The notes under the pieces are model-generated. The model was given only the letters and a program-made list of their open reading frames with translations, had not been told where the DNA came from and made no database searches. Positions 15,897 to 26,179 of a DNA stretch of 64,000 bases are shown in pieces. The translations under genes and the position numbers were made by a program. The stretch is taken from the NCBI RefSeq assembly GCF_030818795.1, contig NZ_JAUTAY010000001.1, positions 3,410,001-3,474,000 on the forward strand, written 5' to 3'. This DNA comes from Microbacterium sp. SORGH_AS_0862. Its GTDB lineage: Bacteria; Actinomycetota; Actinomycetes; Actinomycetales; Microbacteriaceae. Position 1 is the first letter of the stretch, and each line of letters begins with the position of its first letter.

Positions 15897-18138
15897 CGCG
15901 GTAGACGTCGTAGACGGCGTCGATGCGACGCACCGCGTTCAGCACGCGGTCGAGGTGGACCGTGTCGCCCATCTCGAACACGAAACGACTGAGCGCGAGA
16001 CGATCGTTCGAGGTGGAGACCGTCGCGGAGAGGATGTTGACGTGGTGTTCGCTCAGCACCCGCGTCACGTCGCTGAGCAGCCCCGAGCGATCGAGTGCCT
16101 CGACCTGGATCTGCACGAGGAAGACGCTCTTCGTGGTCGGCGCCCACTCGACATCGATCATGCGCTCCGGGTCGGATTCGAGTGCCTTGACGTTCGTGCA
16201 GTCGGCGCGGTGCACCGAGACACCGCTCCCGCGGGTCACGAACCCGACGATCTCATCGCCCGGAACGGGCGTGCAGCACTTCGCGAGCTTGACGAGGATG
16301 TCGGGTGCACCTCGCACGAGCACACCGGAATCACCGTCGCGCGGCGCACGACCCCGACCGATGTGGGGGATGTCGATGGGACCGGTGGAGGTGTCGTTGT
16401 CAGCCGCGACGAGCGCCGTGACCTTCTCGATCACCGACTGGGTGGAGACGTGCCCCTCACCGACAGCCGCGTAGAGCGCCGACACGTCTTCGTACCGCAG
16501 CTGCTGTGCGACCTGCGTGAACGAGTCCTGACTCATCAAGCGCTGCAGCGGCAGGTTCTGCCGTCGCATCGCGCGCGCGATCGACTCCCGACCCTGCTCT
16601 ATCGCCTCTTCACGGCGCTCCTTGGTGAACCACCCGCGGATCTTGTTGCGCGCGCGGGTGCTCTTGACGAATCCCAGCCAGTCCTGGCTGGGTCCCGCGT
16701 CCGGGTTCTTCGAGGTGAACACCTCGACGACGTCACCGGAGTGCAGCTCCGACTCGAGCGGCACGAGCCGGCCGTTGACCTTCGAGCCCATCGTCCGGTG
16801 CCCGATCTCGGTGTGCACCGCGTACGCGAAGTCCACCGGAGTGGCACCCGCCGGCAGGCCGATGACACGCCCCTTGGGCGTGAAGACGTAGACCTCCTTC
16901 GCGCCGATCTCGAACCTGAGCGAATCGAGGAACTCGCCCGGATCGGCGGTCTCCGCCTGCCAATCGGAGATGTGCGCGAGCCAGGCCATGTCGGCGTCGA
17001 CGGCCTTCCCGTCGGTCTTGGCGCCCGACATCCGCTCCTTGTACTTCCAGTGCGCCGCGACACCGAACTCGGCCTGCTGATGCATCTCGTTCGTGCGGAT
17101 CTGGATCTCGACCGTGCGTCCGTTCGGGCCGATGACGGTCGTGTGCAGCGACTGGTAGAGGTTGAACTTGGGCGTCGCGATGTAGTCCTTGAATCGCCCG
17201 GGAAGCGGCGTCCACCGCGCGTGGAGCGCACCGAGGACGGCGTAGCAGTCGCGAACGGTCGCCACGATCACGCGGATGCCGATCAGGTCGTAGATGTCGT
17301 CGAACTCGCGACCTCGCACGACCATCTTCTGGTACACGGAGTAGAGCTGTTTCGGGCGACCCGCTACTCGACCACGTATCCGCAGCTCGCGCAGATCCTC
17401 TTCGACCGCGTTGATGACGTTCTGCAGGTACTGCTCGCGCTGGGGGGTGCGCTGCTTGACGAGGCTGTCGATCTCGACGTAGAGCTTGGGGTGGAGCACC
17501 GCGAACGAGAGGTCTTCCAGCTCGGACTTGATGGCCTGGATGCCGAGCCGGTGCGCCAGCGGCGCGTAGATCTCGAGCGTCTCGGTCGCCTTCTTCGACG
17601 CCTTCTCGGGCGGTACGAAGCCCCACGTCCGGGCGTTGTGGAGGCGGTCAGCGAGCTTGATGACGAGCACGCGGATGTCGCGAGACATCGCCACGATCAT
17701 CTTGCGGACGGTCTCCGCCTGCGCGCTCTCGCCGTACTTGACCTTGTCGAGCTTCGTCACGCCGTCGACGAGCATCGCGACCTCGTCGCCGAACTCGGCG
17801 CTCAGCTCGTCGAGCCGGTACCCCGTGTCCTCGACGGTGTCGTGCAGGAGAGCCGCGGCGACAGCCTTCGGGCCGAGGCCGAGGTCTGCCAGGATCTGGG
17901 CCACCGCGAGCGGATGCGTGATGTACGGCTCGCCGCTCTGCCGTTTCTGTCCCTCGTGCGCCCGCGCCGCGACCACGTAGGCGCGCTCGACGATCGCGAG
18001 ATCGCCCTTCGGGTGGTGGGTGCGCACCGTACGGACGAGCTTGTCGACATCGTCGCGGCGGGCGGCGCGCGAGAAGATCCGCGGGATCAGGCGGCGCAGA
18101 GAAGAGCTCTGGGCGCCCGCGGGAAGCGTCTCGGCCAT
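15883..18138 (-). CDS. rel: Bifunctional (p)ppGpp synthetase/hydrolase (Rel)
   Basis: A 751-aa long RSH enzyme controlling the stringent response. The N-terminal HD hydrolase domain is intact ([13 protein letters not shown], with the HD pair). The synthetase domain has [12 protein letters not shown] and [20 protein letters not shown]. Then come a TGS domain ([20 protein letters not shown]), a conserved Cys-containing helical region ([18 protein letters not shown]) and a C-terminal ACT domain. A TAAGAT -10-like element lies at 18171-18176. The usual apt gene between secF and rel is absent here. Confidence 0.97.
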   Translation of the reverse strand: MAETLPAGAQSSSLRRLIPRIFSRAARRDDVDKLVRTVRTHHPKGDLAIVERAYVVAARAHEGQKRQSGEPYITHPLAVAQILADLGLGPKAVAAALLHDTVEDTGYRLDELSAEFGDEVAMLVDGVTKLDKVKYGESAQAETVRKMIVAMSRDIRVLVIKLADRLHNARTWGFVPPEKASKKATETLEIYAPLAHRLGIQAIKSELEDLSFAVLHPKLYVEIDSLVKQRTPQREQYLQNVINAVEEDLRELRIRGRVAGRPKQLYSVYQKMVVRGREFDDIYDLIGIRVIVATVRDCYAVLGALHARWTPLPGRFKDYIATPKFNLYQSLHTTVIGPNGRTVEIQIRTNEMHQQAEFGVAAHWKYKERMSGAKTDGKAVDADMAWLAHISDWQAETADPGEFLDSLRFEIGAKEVYVFTPKGRVIGLPAGATPVDFAYAVHTEIGHRTMGSKVNGRLVPLESELHSGDVVEVFTSKNPDAGPSQDWLGFVKSTRARNKIRGWFTKERREEAIEQGRESIARAMRRQNLPLQRLMSQDSFTQVAQQLRYEDVSALYAAVGEGHVSTQSVIEKVTALVAADNDTSTGPIDIPHIGRGRAPRDGDSGVLVRGAPDILVKLAKCCTPVPGDEIVGFVTRGSGVSVHRADCTNVKALESDPERMIDVEWAPTTKSVFLVQIQVEALDRSGLLSDVTRVLSEHHVNILSATVSTSNDRLALSRFVFEMGDTVHLDRVLNAVRRIDAVYDVYRVTSS

Positions 18139-18192
18139 GCCTCGATCACCACCCTTCGCCCGGTCGGATCATCTTACGCGTGTGCGATCCGC

Positions 18193-19182
18193 TCAGGCTT
18201 CGACGACCGCGCGCTCGCGCGCCGAGAGCACTCGCGCGTCGCTCGCTTTGACCTTCGCCTCGCCCTCTCGGAAGAGGCTGTACAGCGGAGCCGCGAGGAA
18301 CAGCGTCGAGTACGCCGCCACGATGGTTCCCACGAAGATCGACAGCGAGATGTCCGTCAGGGTCTGCGCTCCGAGCCAGAACGCGCCGATGAACAGGATG
18401 GCCCCGGTCGGCAGGATGGCGACGACAGTCGTGTTGATCGAGCGGATGAGGGTCTGGTTGACCGCCAGGTTCACCGACTCGCCGAAGGTGCGGGCAGAGA
18501 TCTCCCCGTCGTCCCTCGTGTTCTCTCGGATCTTGTCGAAGACGACGGTGATGTCGTAGAGCGAGTACGCGAGGATCGTGAGGAATCCGATCACGGCGGC
18601 GGGAGAGATCGCGAAGCCGAACACCGCGTAGATGCCGATCGTGACGATGAGCACATCGACGACGCCGATGATCGCGGCCGCGGACATCTTCCAGGTGCGG
18701 AAGTACAGCGCCAGGATCACGAATGTCAGCGTGAGGAAGATGGCCAGGCCCCACAGGGACTGCCGCGTCACTCCCTCGCCCCAGCTCGGGCCGATGAAGG
18801 ACGAGGTGACATCCGCGGCGGGCACCTGGTATGCCTCCGCGAGGGCCTCGGAGACGCGCTGCGTCTCGTCGTTGGACATCTGGTCGGTCTGTACTCGGAC
18901 AGAGTCTGAACCGACCGTCGTGACGCGTGTCTCGGCGTTCGGGACGACCGACTGCACGGCAGTCGTCGCAATGGCCTGGTCGGGGTTCGACAACTCGTTG
19001 ATCGTGAACTGGGACCCGCCGGTGAACTCGATCGAGAACTCGATCGGACGAAACAGCGGCACCAGCGCGGAGGCGATGACGAGCAGGGCTCCGATCAGGA
19101 ACCAGAGCCGGCGGCGTCCGACGAACGGGAACGACGTCTTGCCGGTGTAGAGGTCGTTACCGACCTGGGACATCGAGCGCAT
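18193..19182 (-). CDS. secF: Protein translocase subunit SecF
   Basis: A 329-aa integral membrane partner of SecD in the Sec accessory complex, using the proton-motive force to help late export. It has TM1 at about 24-44, the first periplasmic domain with the SecF signature EFTGGSQFTI, then five TMs including LAYSLYDITVVFDKIRE and the conserved C-terminal segment. The ATG overlaps the secD stop by one base (TGATG), so translation is coupled. Confidence 0.97.
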   Translation of the reverse strand: MRSMSQVGNDLYTGKTSFPFVGRRRLWFLIGALLVIASALVPLFRPIEFSIEFTGGSQFTINELSNPDQAIATTAVQSVVPNAETRVTTVGSDSVRVQTDQMSNDETQRVSEALAEAYQVPAADVTSSFIGPSWGEGVTRQSLWGLAIFLTLTFVILALYFRTWKMSAAAIIGVVDVLIVTIGIYAVFGFAISPAAVIGFLTILAYSLYDITVVFDKIRENTRDDGEISARTFGESVNLAVNQTLIRSINTTVVAILPTGAILFIGAFWLGAQTLTDISLSIFVGTIVAAYSTLFLAAPLYSLFREGEAKVKASDARVLSARERAVVEA

Positions 19183-20927
19183 CAGCTGCGACCGCCCTTC
19201 GACTGGGACACGGTTTCGTCCGCGGATGTGGAGCCGGCATCCCCCTGCTGCGCAGCGCGCTTACGCTCGGCGATGGTCTGACGACGCTCCGCCTCACCGC
19301 GTGAGCGGGCCACGCGGCCGGTCTGGACCACGGGAGCACGGAACTGCGCGCGACCGCGGTAGACAGCGCCGAGCGCCGTCGGGTCGAGACTGGACAGCGG
19401 GTGGCCGGAGCCGAAGAACCGGGTGCGCGCCAGCAGCTGCATCACGGGGTGGGTGAACAGGATGAAGATGAGCACGTCGATCACGGTCGTGAGGCCCAGC
19501 GTGAACGCGAAGCCCTTCACGGTCGCGTCGGCGAGGATGTACAGCACGACCGCGGCGAGCACGTTGATCGACTTCGAGATGTAGATCGTGCGCTTGGCGC
19601 GGCTCCAGCCGTCCTCGACGGCGGCGGTGATCGACTTGCCGTCGCGCAACTCGTCGCGGATGCGCTCGAAGTAGATGATGAACGAGTCGGCCGTGAACCC
19701 GATCGACACGATGACACCCGCGACGCCTGCCAGCGACAGGCGGTAGCCCATGCGCCAGGCGAGGATGCAGAGCGTGATGTAGGTCAGGACACCCATGACC
19801 ACGAGCGAGGCCATGATCACCGTGCCGAGTGCTCGGTAGACGGTCAACGAGTACACCGCCACGAGAGCCAGACCGATGAGGCCGGCGATCAGGCCGATCA
19901 TCAGCTGCTGAGAACCGAGGGTGGCCGAGATCGTGTCGGAGCTCTGCACCGTGAAGCTCAAGGGCAGCGCGCCGTACTTGAGCTGGTCAGCGAGCGTCTT
20001 CGCGCTCTCCTGCGTGAAGGAGCCCGTGATCTGCGGCTTGCCGTCGGTGATGATGCCGTTCATCGACGGAGCCGAGAGCACAGTTCCGTCGAGCACGAAC
20101 GCGAACTGATTGAGCGGTCGCTGGAGCGGGTAGAGCCGCTGGCTGATCTCGGTGAACTTGTCGGTGCCTTCTGCGTTGAAGACGAGGTTGACCGCCCACT
20201 GACCGTTGGTCTGGACGACCCCCGAGCTCGCGTCCGCGACGTCGTCGCCCTTGATCTCGACCGGGCCGAGGATGTACTTGGCCGTGCCGTCCGTCGAGCA
20301 GGTGATCAACGGATCGGCGTCGGGAGCGTTCGCCGGATCGTTCGTCGGGTTGGCGCAGTCGTACGCCTGGAACTCCGCCTGCAGCTTCGGGGTGATCCAG
20401 CTCACGTCGCTGCCGTTGGTCGGCGACGCGGTCGGCGTCGCCTCGAGCGAGGGATCGGGCGTCGGATACGGCGTGGCCGTTCCGTCCTGACCGATGAAGC
20501 TGCCGCTGACCTCGCCCGACTCGACGAGCACGGGGCGCAGCTGCAGCTGCGCCGAGTCCTGGATACGCTGACGCGTCTCCTCGTCGGCCTCGCCCGGGAT
20601 CTGGACGACCACGTTGCGTCCGCCCTCGGTCGTGACGTCGGCCTCGCCGACGCCGGAGGCGTCGACGCGCTGGCGGATGATCGTGACGGCCTGCGTCATC
20701 TGGTCGCCGCTCGGAGCAGCGCCGTCGGCGGTCTGCGCCGCGAGGATGATCTGCGTGCCGCCCTGAAGATCCAGAGCGAGTTCAGGAGACCAGGAGCTCG
20801 CGGGAGCTCCGGCGGAGGTCTTGAAGACGTAGACGCCCAGGGCGTTCACGCCGAAGAGCACAGCGGTCACCGCGAGGAGCCCGATGAGGGCGCGCCAGGC
20901 GTGACGGACGGGAGTGGATGTCGCCAC
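19182..20927 (-). CDS. secD: Protein translocase subunit SecD
   Basis: A 581-aa protein. TM1 lies near residues 11-33, followed by the DLQGGTQIIL signature (about 54-63), a long extracytoplasmic domain with a Pro/Thr-rich insert (about 150-175), and a six-TM RND-like core with GFTADSFIIYFERIRDELRDG. A cytosolic Arg/Glu/Ala-rich tail ends in SKGGRS. The start is the GTG at 20927. The order yajC-secD-secF and the one-base overlap with secF mark a standard operon. Confidence 0.97.
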   Translation of the reverse strand: MATSTPVRHAWRALIGLLAVTAVLFGVNALGVYVFKTSAGAPASSWSPELALDLQGGTQIILAAQTADGAAPSGDQMTQAVTIIRQRVDASGVGEADVTTEGGRNVVVQIPGEADEETRQRIQDSAQLQLRPVLVESGEVSGSFIGQDGTATPYPTPDPSLEATPTASPTNGSDVSWITPKLQAEFQAYDCANPTNDPANAPDADPLITCSTDGTAKYILGPVEIKGDDVADASSGVVQTNGQWAVNLVFNAEGTDKFTEISQRLYPLQRPLNQFAFVLDGTVLSAPSMNGIITDGKPQITGSFTQESAKTLADQLKYGALPLSFTVQSSDTISATLGSQQLMIGLIAGLIGLALVAVYSLTVYRALGTVIMASLVVMGVLTYITLCILAWRMGYRLSLAGVAGVIVSIGFTADSFIIYFERIRDELRDGKSITAAVEDGWSRAKRTIYISKSINVLAAVVLYILADATVKGFAFTLGLTTVIDVLIFILFTHPVMQLLARTRFFGSGHPLSSLDPTALGAVYRGRAQFRAPVVQTGRVARSRGEAERRQTIAERKRAAQQGDAGSTSADETVSQSKGGRS

Positions 20928-20965
20928 GGACGATCAGCTTTCTCGTGCAGGAAGGGACGGAGGTG

Positions 20966-21421
20966 TCAGGCCTCGGGCTTGTCCTTCTTGTCGTTCTCGA
21001 CCTCGTCGCTGTGCGACGAGTACTTGTGGTCGTCGCTGATCGAGGTGATGTCGCCGTCGGCGACGCCGGCGATGTACTCCGCCTCGCTCGCCTCGGCCTC
21101 GATGAACTCGTCCTCGGTCACGACGCCCTCGACGGGGTCGACGACACGAAGGATGGCCTGGCTGTGCACCTTGATCTCGACACCGGGGGCGATCTCGATG
21201 AGTGCCGGCTGGTCGAGGTTGTCGGCGTCGAACTCGACGATCGTTCCGTACAGGCCGCCCTGCAACAGCACCTCGGCGCCGGGAACCGTCTGGCGGGCCT
21301 TCTGCTCCTGCTCGGCCTTCGCCTTCTGCATGCGGCGACGCGAGCTCCAGAACATGAAGATCAGGAGGATCACCAGCAGGATGATCAGACCGTAGTTGGC
21401 GAAGAAGGTCGCGAAGTCCAT
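20966..21421 (-). CDS. yajC: Preprotein translocase subunit YajC
   Basis: A 151-aa small Sec accessory protein: one TM segment (YGLIILLVILLIFMFWSSRRRM, starting near residue 10), then the YajC domain (PGAEVLLQGGLYGTIVEFD) and an acidic tail longer than in E. coli. A perfect TATAAT (complement of 21501-21506) overlaps the ruvB stop codon and could drive yajC-secDF independently, giving a leader of about 75 bases. Confidence 0.93.
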   Translation of the reverse strand: MDFATFFANYGLIILLVILLIFMFWSSRRRMQKAKAEQEQKARQTVPGAEVLLQGGLYGTIVEFDADNLDQPALIEIAPGVEIKVHSQAILRVVDPVEGVVTEDEFIEAEASEAEYIAGVADGDITSISDDHKYSSHSDEVENDKKDKPEA

Positions 21422-21501
21422 GAAGTGGAGGGGCCCTTTCCGGGGCAGCGCGAACCGGGTCCAGCGCTGGTCGAGTCAGTTGCGGCGAAAGCCTTCAGCG
21501 A

Positions 21502-22530
21502 TTATAGGTCATCCAGGCGCAGCGCTCCGGTCGGATGCGGCACGCCCAGGTGTCCGTAGGCCTCCGGAGTCGCCACGCGCCCCCGGGGCGTGCGCCCCAT
21601 GAAGCCGATCCGGACCAGGTAGGGCTCGACGACCGATTCGATCGTGTCTGCTTCCTCGCCGACCGCGACAGCCAGGGTGTTCAGACCGACGGGACCGCCG
21701 CGGAAGCGTCGGATGAGCGCGTCCAGCACGGCCCGGTCGAGCCGGTCGAGGCCGATCGGGTCGACGTCGTACAGCTCGAGCGCAGCATCCACGCTCGCGA
21801 GGCTGCCCGATCCACCGTCGGCGTAGACGATGAGGTAGTCGCGCACTCTCCGCAGCAATCGGTTCGCGATGCGCGGGGTCCCGCGCGAGCGGCGGGCGAT
21901 CTCGGAGCGTGCCGGGGTGGGCAGCTCGACGCCGAGCATCGAGCTCGAGCGGGCGATGACCCGTTCGAGTTCCTCGGGCTCGTAGTACTCGAGGTGCGCG
22001 GTGAAGCCGAAGCGGTCACGCAGCGGGTTGGGCAGCAGCCCGGACCGCGTGGTGGCTCCCACCAGGGTGAAGGGGGCGAGATCGAGGGGGATGCTCGTGG
22101 CACCGGCGCCCTTCCCGACCATGATGTCGATCCGGAAGTCCTCCATCGCGAGGTAGAGCATCTCCTCCGCCGAGCGCGCCATGCGGTGGATCTCGTCGAT
22201 GAACAGCACCTCGCCGGGCGTGAGCGACGACAGCAGGGCCGCAAGATCGCCGGCATGCTGGATGGCAGGCCCGCTCGACATGCGCAGCGCACGGCCGCTC
22301 TCATGCGCCACGATCATGGCGAGCGTCGTCTTGCCCAGCCCGGGCGGTCCCGAGAGCAGGATGTGGTCGGGCGGGCGCTGTTGGATGCGCGCCGCGTCGA
22401 GCAGCAGCTGCAGCTGCCCCCGTACCTTCTGCTGCCCGACGAAGTCGGCGAGGGAGTCGGGGCGCAACGCCCCCTCGATGGCGAGTTCGCTCTCGTCCGC
22501 GGGGGTACCCGCATCCCTCAGCTCATCCAC
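21502..22530 (-). CDS. ruvB: Holliday junction branch migration helicase RuvB
   Basis: A 342-aa hexameric AAA+ motor that pulls DNA through the RuvA-bound junction. It has Walker [13 protein letters not shown] (about 66-77), Walker [12 protein letters not shown], sensor 1 [18 protein letters not shown] with the arginine finger, and the C-terminal winged helix ending [17 protein letters not shown]. The start is the GTG at 22530, overlapping the ruvA stop by 8 bases. Confidence 0.98.
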   Translation of the reverse strand: MDELRDAGTPADESELAIEGALRPDSLADFVGQQKVRGQLQLLLDAARIQQRPPDHILLSGPPGLGKTTLAMIVAHESGRALRMSSGPAIQHAGDLAALLSSLTPGEVLFIDEIHRMARSAEEMLYLAMEDFRIDIMVGKGAGATSIPLDLAPFTLVGATTRSGLLPNPLRDRFGFTAHLEYYEPEELERVIARSSSMLGVELPTPARSEIARRSRGTPRIANRLLRRVRDYLIVYADGGSGSLASVDAALELYDVDPIGLDRLDRAVLDALIRRFRGGPVGLNTLAVAVGEEADTIESVVEPYLVRIGFMGRTPRGRVATPEAYGHLGVPHPTGALRLDDL

Positions 22531-23137
22531 GCACAGCCTCCCCGCGAGCCGGGCCCAGCGCCGCGAGGGCCCTGCGCAAGAGTGCCGCGACCGTCCGCTC
22601 CTCGGGCGCGTCGGCGACCACGACCGCTGCCGTTTCTGCGGCGACGCGCTCGGACCAGCCCAGGCCGACGAGCGCCTGTGCGAGCTGATCGACGAGATCG
22701 GTGGACGCCGCCGAGGAGCCGGTGGCGGATGCGGTGGGCGGCGCCAGCTTGCCGGCGAGCTGCACCACGATCAGCTTGGCCGTCTTGGGTCCGATGCCGG
22801 AGACCTTGCGGAAGGGACCATCGGCCTCATCTGCCACCGCCTGCGCGATCTGGTCGATGCTGAGCTCGGCCAGCACACCGAGCGCGGACTTCGGACCGAC
22901 CCCGGACACGGCGATCAGCGCCGCGAACACCGCCAGCTCCTCTCGCGTGCGAAAGCCCACGAGCGAGAGGGCGTCCTCACGGACGATCATGTGCGTGTGC
23001 AGCAGGATCTCGTCGCCCAGGCGCACCGTGCGCGAGACGTCCGGGGTCACCGCGACGCTGTAGCCGACGCCGGCGACCTCGAGGACGAGGCCGTCGGAGG
23101 ATGCGTGCACGACGGAGCCGCGGAGCGAGGCGATCAT
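22523..23137 (-). CDS. ruvA: Holliday junction branch migration protein RuvA
   Basis: A 204-aa junction-binding protein: an N-terminal OB fold ([23 protein letters not shown]), two helix-hairpin-helix motifs ([13 protein letters not shown] and [13 protein letters not shown]), a flexible linker (about 135-155) and the C-terminal RuvB-contacting domain. I start it at the ATG at 23137; the in-frame extension upstream is not conserved. An SOS-type box lies at 23158-23173, directly upstream. Confidence 0.97.
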   Translation of the reverse strand: MIASLRGSVVHASSDGLVLEVAGVGYSVAVTPDVSRTVRLGDEILLHTHMIVREDALSLVGFRTREELAVFAALIAVSGVGPKSALGVLAELSIDQIAQAVADEADGPFRKVSGIGPKTAKLIVVQLAGKLAPPTASATGSSAASTDLVDQLAQALVGLGWSERVAAETAAVVVADAPEERTVAALLRRALAALGPARGEAVRG

Positions 23138-23157
23138 GGCTGTGAGCTTATCCCGCT

Positions 23158-23173
23158 TCGCACCTTTGTTCGA
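23158..23173 (-). promoter_or_regulatory. LexA (SOS) box before ruvA
   Basis: On the minus strand the sequence is TCGAACAAAGGTGCGA, matching the actinobacterial SOS consensus TCGAAC-N4-GTTCGA in 11 of 12 fixed positions. It lies 21-36 bases upstream of the ruvA ATG and downstream of the ruvC stop. A GATAAG/TAAGCT -10-like element lies between box and gene. It would make ruvAB inducible by DNA damage apart from ruvC. Confidence 0.7.
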
Positions 23174-23183
23174 TTCGACACGC

Positions 23184-23750
23184 TCAGCGTCGTGCCTTCT
23201 CCGCCGCTCGCCATGCACGCTGCGCCGGAGTGAGGGCCGCATCCGTGACCGCCGCTCCCCCGGCACCGCCGCCGCGCCACGCATGGCACAGCGCGAGCGC
23301 GAGCGCGTCCGCGGCATCCGCCGGCTGAGGGAGCGCGTCCAGTCGGAGGACCCTGGCCACCATCGTCTGCACCTGCAGCTTCTCGGCGGACCCGTAGCCG
23401 GTGATCGCGGCCTTGACCTCGCTCGGTGTGTGAGTCGCCGTTCGCAGACCGTGCTCGGCCGCGACGAGCAACGCGATACCGCTGGCCTGCGCCGTCCCCA
23501 TCACGGTGCTGCGGTTCTGCTGGGCGAACACCCGCTCGACGGCGACCACCTCGGGGCGATGCTCCCGCACGGCGTCGCGAAGCCCCTGCGCGATCAGATG
23601 CAGCCGTTCGGCGATCGGCAGCTCGGGTGACGAGCGGATCACCCCGACATGCACGAGACTCGCGCGACGGTCGGCAGCGACGTCCACGATGCCCACGCCG
23701 CAGCGCGTCAGACCCGGGTCGACACCGAGCACGCGCAGAGAGGAAGCCAC
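23184..23750 (-). CDS. ruvC: Crossover junction endodeoxyribonuclease RuvC
   Basis: A 188-aa Holliday junction resolvase with an RNase H fold. The catalytic acids are visible in VLGVDPGLTRCG (first Asp), AVERVFAQQN (Glu) and DAADALALALCH (the final Asp pair). The start is the GTG at 23750. It lies upstream of ruvAB and downstream of yebC on the same strand. The C-terminal tail (LTPAQRAWRAAEKARR) is longer than in E. coli but usual for actinobacteria. Confidence 0.97.
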   Translation of the reverse strand: MASSLRVLGVDPGLTRCGVGIVDVAADRRASLVHVGVIRSSPELPIAERLHLIAQGLRDAVREHRPEVVAVERVFAQQNRSTVMGTAQASGIALLVAAEHGLRTATHTPSEVKAAITGYGSAEKLQVQTMVARVLRLDALPQPADAADALALALCHAWRGGGAGGAAVTDAALTPAQRAWRAAEKARR

Positions 23751-23811
23751 CCCGCCACGCTACGCGCCCCGGGACGTGCCGGGCACCCGACGCGCCCGTG
23801 ACGGAGGACGC

Positions 23812-24570
23812 TCACTCGTCGGCTTCGAGCTCCGCCTGCACCTCGGGCGTCAGATCGAAGTTGCTGAAGACGTTCTGCACGTCGTCACTGTCTTCGAGCG
23901 CGTCGATCAGGCGGAAGACCTTCCGCGCCGTCTCGGCGTCGACCTCGACCTTGAGGTTCGGCACGAACTCGACATCGGCCGACTCGTACTCGATGCCCGC
24001 GTCGGTGAGCGCGGTGCGGACGGACACGAGGTCGGAGGCCTCCGTGATCACCTCGAAGCCCTGCGCATGCGGCTCGATCTCCTCCGCGCCCGCCTCGAGC
24101 GCGGCCATCATGACGTCGTCCTCGCTCGTGCCCTCCTCGGACACGACGATGACGCCCTTGCGCGTGAAGTTGTACGCGACCGACCCGGGGTCGGCCAGGG
24201 TGCCGCCGTTGCGGGACAGTGCCGTGCGGACCTCGGCAGCGGCGCGGTTCTTGTTGTCGGTCAGACACTCGATCATGAGAGCGACGCCGTTGGGCCCGTA
24301 GCCCTCGTACATGATCGAGGAGTACTCGACCGACTCGCCGCCGATCCCGGCTCCGCGCTTGATGGCGCGATCGATGTTGTCCTTGGGCACCGAGGTCTTC
24401 TTCGCCTTGAGGACCGCATCGAAGAGCGTCGGGTTGCCCGCCAGATCGGCGCCGCCCAGCTTCGCGGCGACCTCGATGTTCTTGATGAGCTTCGCCCACG
24501 ACTTCGCACGGCGCGCGTCGACGACGGCCTTCTTGTGCTTCGTGGTGGCCCATTTGGAGTGACCGGACAT
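23812..24570 (-). CDS. yebC: YebC/PmpR family protein
   Basis: A 252-aa member of the YebC/TACO1 family, described either as transcriptional regulators or as translation factors that help ribosomes through difficult stretches. It starts [21 protein letters not shown], the family N-terminus, and has [21 protein letters not shown] and [19 protein letters not shown]. The ATG at 24570 is preceded by a GGGAGA site. A TAAGAT -10-like element overlaps the pdxT stop (24609-24614), so yebC-ruvC may have its own promoter. Confidence 0.95.
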   Translation of the reverse strand: MSGHSKWATTKHKKAVVDARRAKSWAKLIKNIEVAAKLGGADLAGNPTLFDAVLKAKKTSVPKDNIDRAIKRGAGIGGESVEYSSIMYEGYGPNGVALMIECLTDNKNRAAAEVRTALSRNGGTLADPGSVAYNFTRKGVIVVSEEGTSEDDVMMAALEAGAEEIEPHAQGFEVITEASDLVSVRTALTDAGIEYESADVEFVPNLKVEVDAETARKVFRLIDALEDSDDVQNVFSNFDLTPEVQAELEADE

Positions 24571-24611
24571 GAGTCTCCCGTGTTCAGCGGCTGGAAAGTC
24601 CAGCGTCGATC

Positions 24612-25214
24612 TTAGTTCAGCCGCGCGCGGACCCGCTCGAGAAGGCGTTCGTGGAACCGTGTCTCGCCCGAGACCTCGGGGTGGAACGAGGTTCCCAGGA
24701 GGTTGCCCTGCTCCACCGCGACCACGCGCCCGTCGTCGAGGGCCGCGAGGATCTCGACGCCCGTACCGACCCGCTCGACCACGGGCGCACGGATGAAGAC
24801 GGCCTTGACCGGCGGCCCGCCGAACGCGTCGACCCGCAGGTCGCTCTCGAACGAGTCGAGCTGCGAGCCGAAGGCGTTGCGCCGCACGGCCACATCGAGA
24901 CCGCCGAAGCTCTGCTGCCCGGCGAGGCCGTCGAGAACCTCGTCGGCGAGGAGGATGAGACCGGCGCACGTGCCGTAGACCGGGAGCCCCTCGGCGATCG
25001 CACGGCGCAGGGGGTCACGCATCCCGAACGCCCGGCTCAGCTTGTCGATCACGCTCGACTCACCGCCCGGGATCACCAGGCCGTCGACCTCGGCGAGTTC
25101 CGCGGGCCGGCGAACCGGCCGCGTCTGTGCGCCCAGCAGCCGGAGGATGCGCACGTGCTCGCGCACGTCGCCCTGGAGCGCGAGGACCCCGATGCGCGGT
25201 GCGTCACCAGCCAC
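24612..25214 (-). CDS. pdxT: Pyridoxal 5'-phosphate synthase glutaminase subunit PdxT
   Basis: A 200-aa class I glutaminase that supplies ammonia to PdxS. It has [12 protein letters not shown] (8-19), the oxyanion region [12 protein letters not shown], the nucleophile in [11 protein letters not shown] and the catalytic pair in FHPEV near the end. I start it at the GTG at 25214, which overlaps the end of pdxS by 11 bases. The pair pdxS-pdxT forms the DXP-independent vitamin B6 route. Confidence 0.96.
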   Translation of the reverse strand: MAGDAPRIGVLALQGDVREHVRILRLLGAQTRPVRRPAELAEVDGLVIPGGESSVIDKLSRAFGMRDPLRRAIAEGLPVYGTCAGLILLADEVLDGLAGQQSFGGLDVAVRRNAFGSQLDSFESDLRVDAFGGPPVKAVFIRAPVVERVGTGVEILAALDDGRVVAVEQGNLLGTSFHPEVSGETRFHERLLERVRARLN

Positions 25215-26094
25215 GGTCGGCGAGGCGATGCGGGGCCGGGAGGTCTGCCACGTTGATGCCGACCATCGCCTCACCGAGTCCGCGCGAGGCTTCGGCGATG
25301 ACCGCGGGATCGTCGAAGAACGTGGTCGCCTTCACAATGGCCGCTGCGCGCTGGGCGGGGTTGCCGGACTTGAAGATCCCGGAGCCCACGAACACGCCGT
25401 CGGCGCCCAGTTGCATCATGAATGCGGCATCCGCCGGCGTCGCGACGCCGCCGGCCGTGAACAGGACGACCGGCAGCGTGCCGGTGCGGGCGACCTCTGC
25501 CACGAGTTCGTACGGCGCCTGGAGTTCCTTGGCCGCGACGTAGAGCTCATCGGCGCTCTTCGCGCCGAGGACCGCGATCTCACCGCGGATCGTGCGGATG
25601 TGCTTCGTGGCTTCGGAGACGTCGCCCGTGCCCGCCTCCCCCTTGGAACGGATCATCGCCGCGCCCTCGGTGATGCGCCGCAGCGCCTCACCGAGGTTCG
25701 TCGCGCCGCACACGAACGGAACGGTGAAGCCCCACTTGTCGATGTGGTTGACGTAGTCCGCCGGCGAGAGCACCTCGGACTCGTCGACGTAGTCCACACC
25801 GAGACCCTGCAGGACCTGCGCCTCCACGACATGGCCGATCCGCGCCTTCGCCATGACCGGGATCGACACCGCGGCGATGATCTCGTCGATCAGGTCGGGA
25901 TCGCTCATCCGTGCCACTCCGCCCTGCGCACGGATGTCGGCGGGGACGCGCTCGAGGGCCATGACGGCCACGGCGCCCGCATCCTCCGCGATACGCGCCT
26001 GCTCGGCGGTGACCACGTCCATGATCACGCCGCCTTTCAGCATCTCGGCGAGTCCGCGCTTGACGCGCGTGGAACCGGTGAGGGAATCGGTCAT
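25204..26094 (-). CDS. pdxS: Pyridoxal 5'-phosphate synthase lyase subunit PdxS
   Basis: A 296-aa (beta/alpha)8 enzyme making PLP from ribose 5-phosphate, glyceraldehyde 3-phosphate and ammonia. It shows [20 protein letters not shown], the lysine in [14 protein letters not shown], the phosphate loop [16 protein letters not shown] and the PdxT-contacting C-terminus [12 protein letters not shown]. It is the first gene of pdxST, divergent from pdxR with an 85-base control region between them. Confidence 0.98.
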   Translation of the reverse strand: MTDSLTGSTRVKRGLAEMLKGGVIMDVVTAEQARIAEDAGAVAVMALERVPADIRAQGGVARMSDPDLIDEIIAAVSIPVMAKARIGHVVEAQVLQGLGVDYVDESEVLSPADYVNHIDKWGFTVPFVCGATNLGEALRRITEGAAMIRSKGEAGTGDVSEATKHIRTIRGEIAVLGAKSADELYVAAKELQAPYELVAEVARTGTLPVVLFTAGGVATPADAAFMMQLGADGVFVGSGIFKSGNPAQRAAAIVKATTFFDDPAVIAEASRGLGEAMVGINVADLPAPHRLADRGW

Positions 26095-26132
26095 CGGGTG
26101 CTCCTTCGTCGACGCCGCCGCATGCGACGCTT

Positions 26133-26172
26133 TGTCCTAGGCCAGAACGTAGCATGTCCTACGGCGTAGGCT
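26133..26172. promoter_or_regulatory. Putative PdxR sites and pdxR promoter
   Basis: Between pdxS and pdxR, TGTCCTA occurs twice in direct orientation (26133-26139 and 26155-26161), 22 bases apart, or two helical turns. The second copy lies in a palindrome CCTAC-GGC-GTAGG (26158-26170). MocR/PdxR proteins typically bind spaced direct repeats. TAGGCT (26167-26172) lies 7 bases before the pdxR ATG, which has no Shine-Dalgarno, pointing to a leaderless transcript overlapped by the sites. Confidence 0.55.
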
Positions 26173-26179
26173 GTCCCCG

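Noticed and set aside
15397..18909. Open frame of about 1170 codons on the plus strand opposite rel and secF
   Set aside because: Antisense to two certain genes on the other strand; the composition is Arg/Asp/Val-rich low complexity, typical of shadow frames.
19401..21395. 664-codon plus-strand frame opposite secD and yajC
   Set aside because: Antisense shadow; no domain and no start signal.
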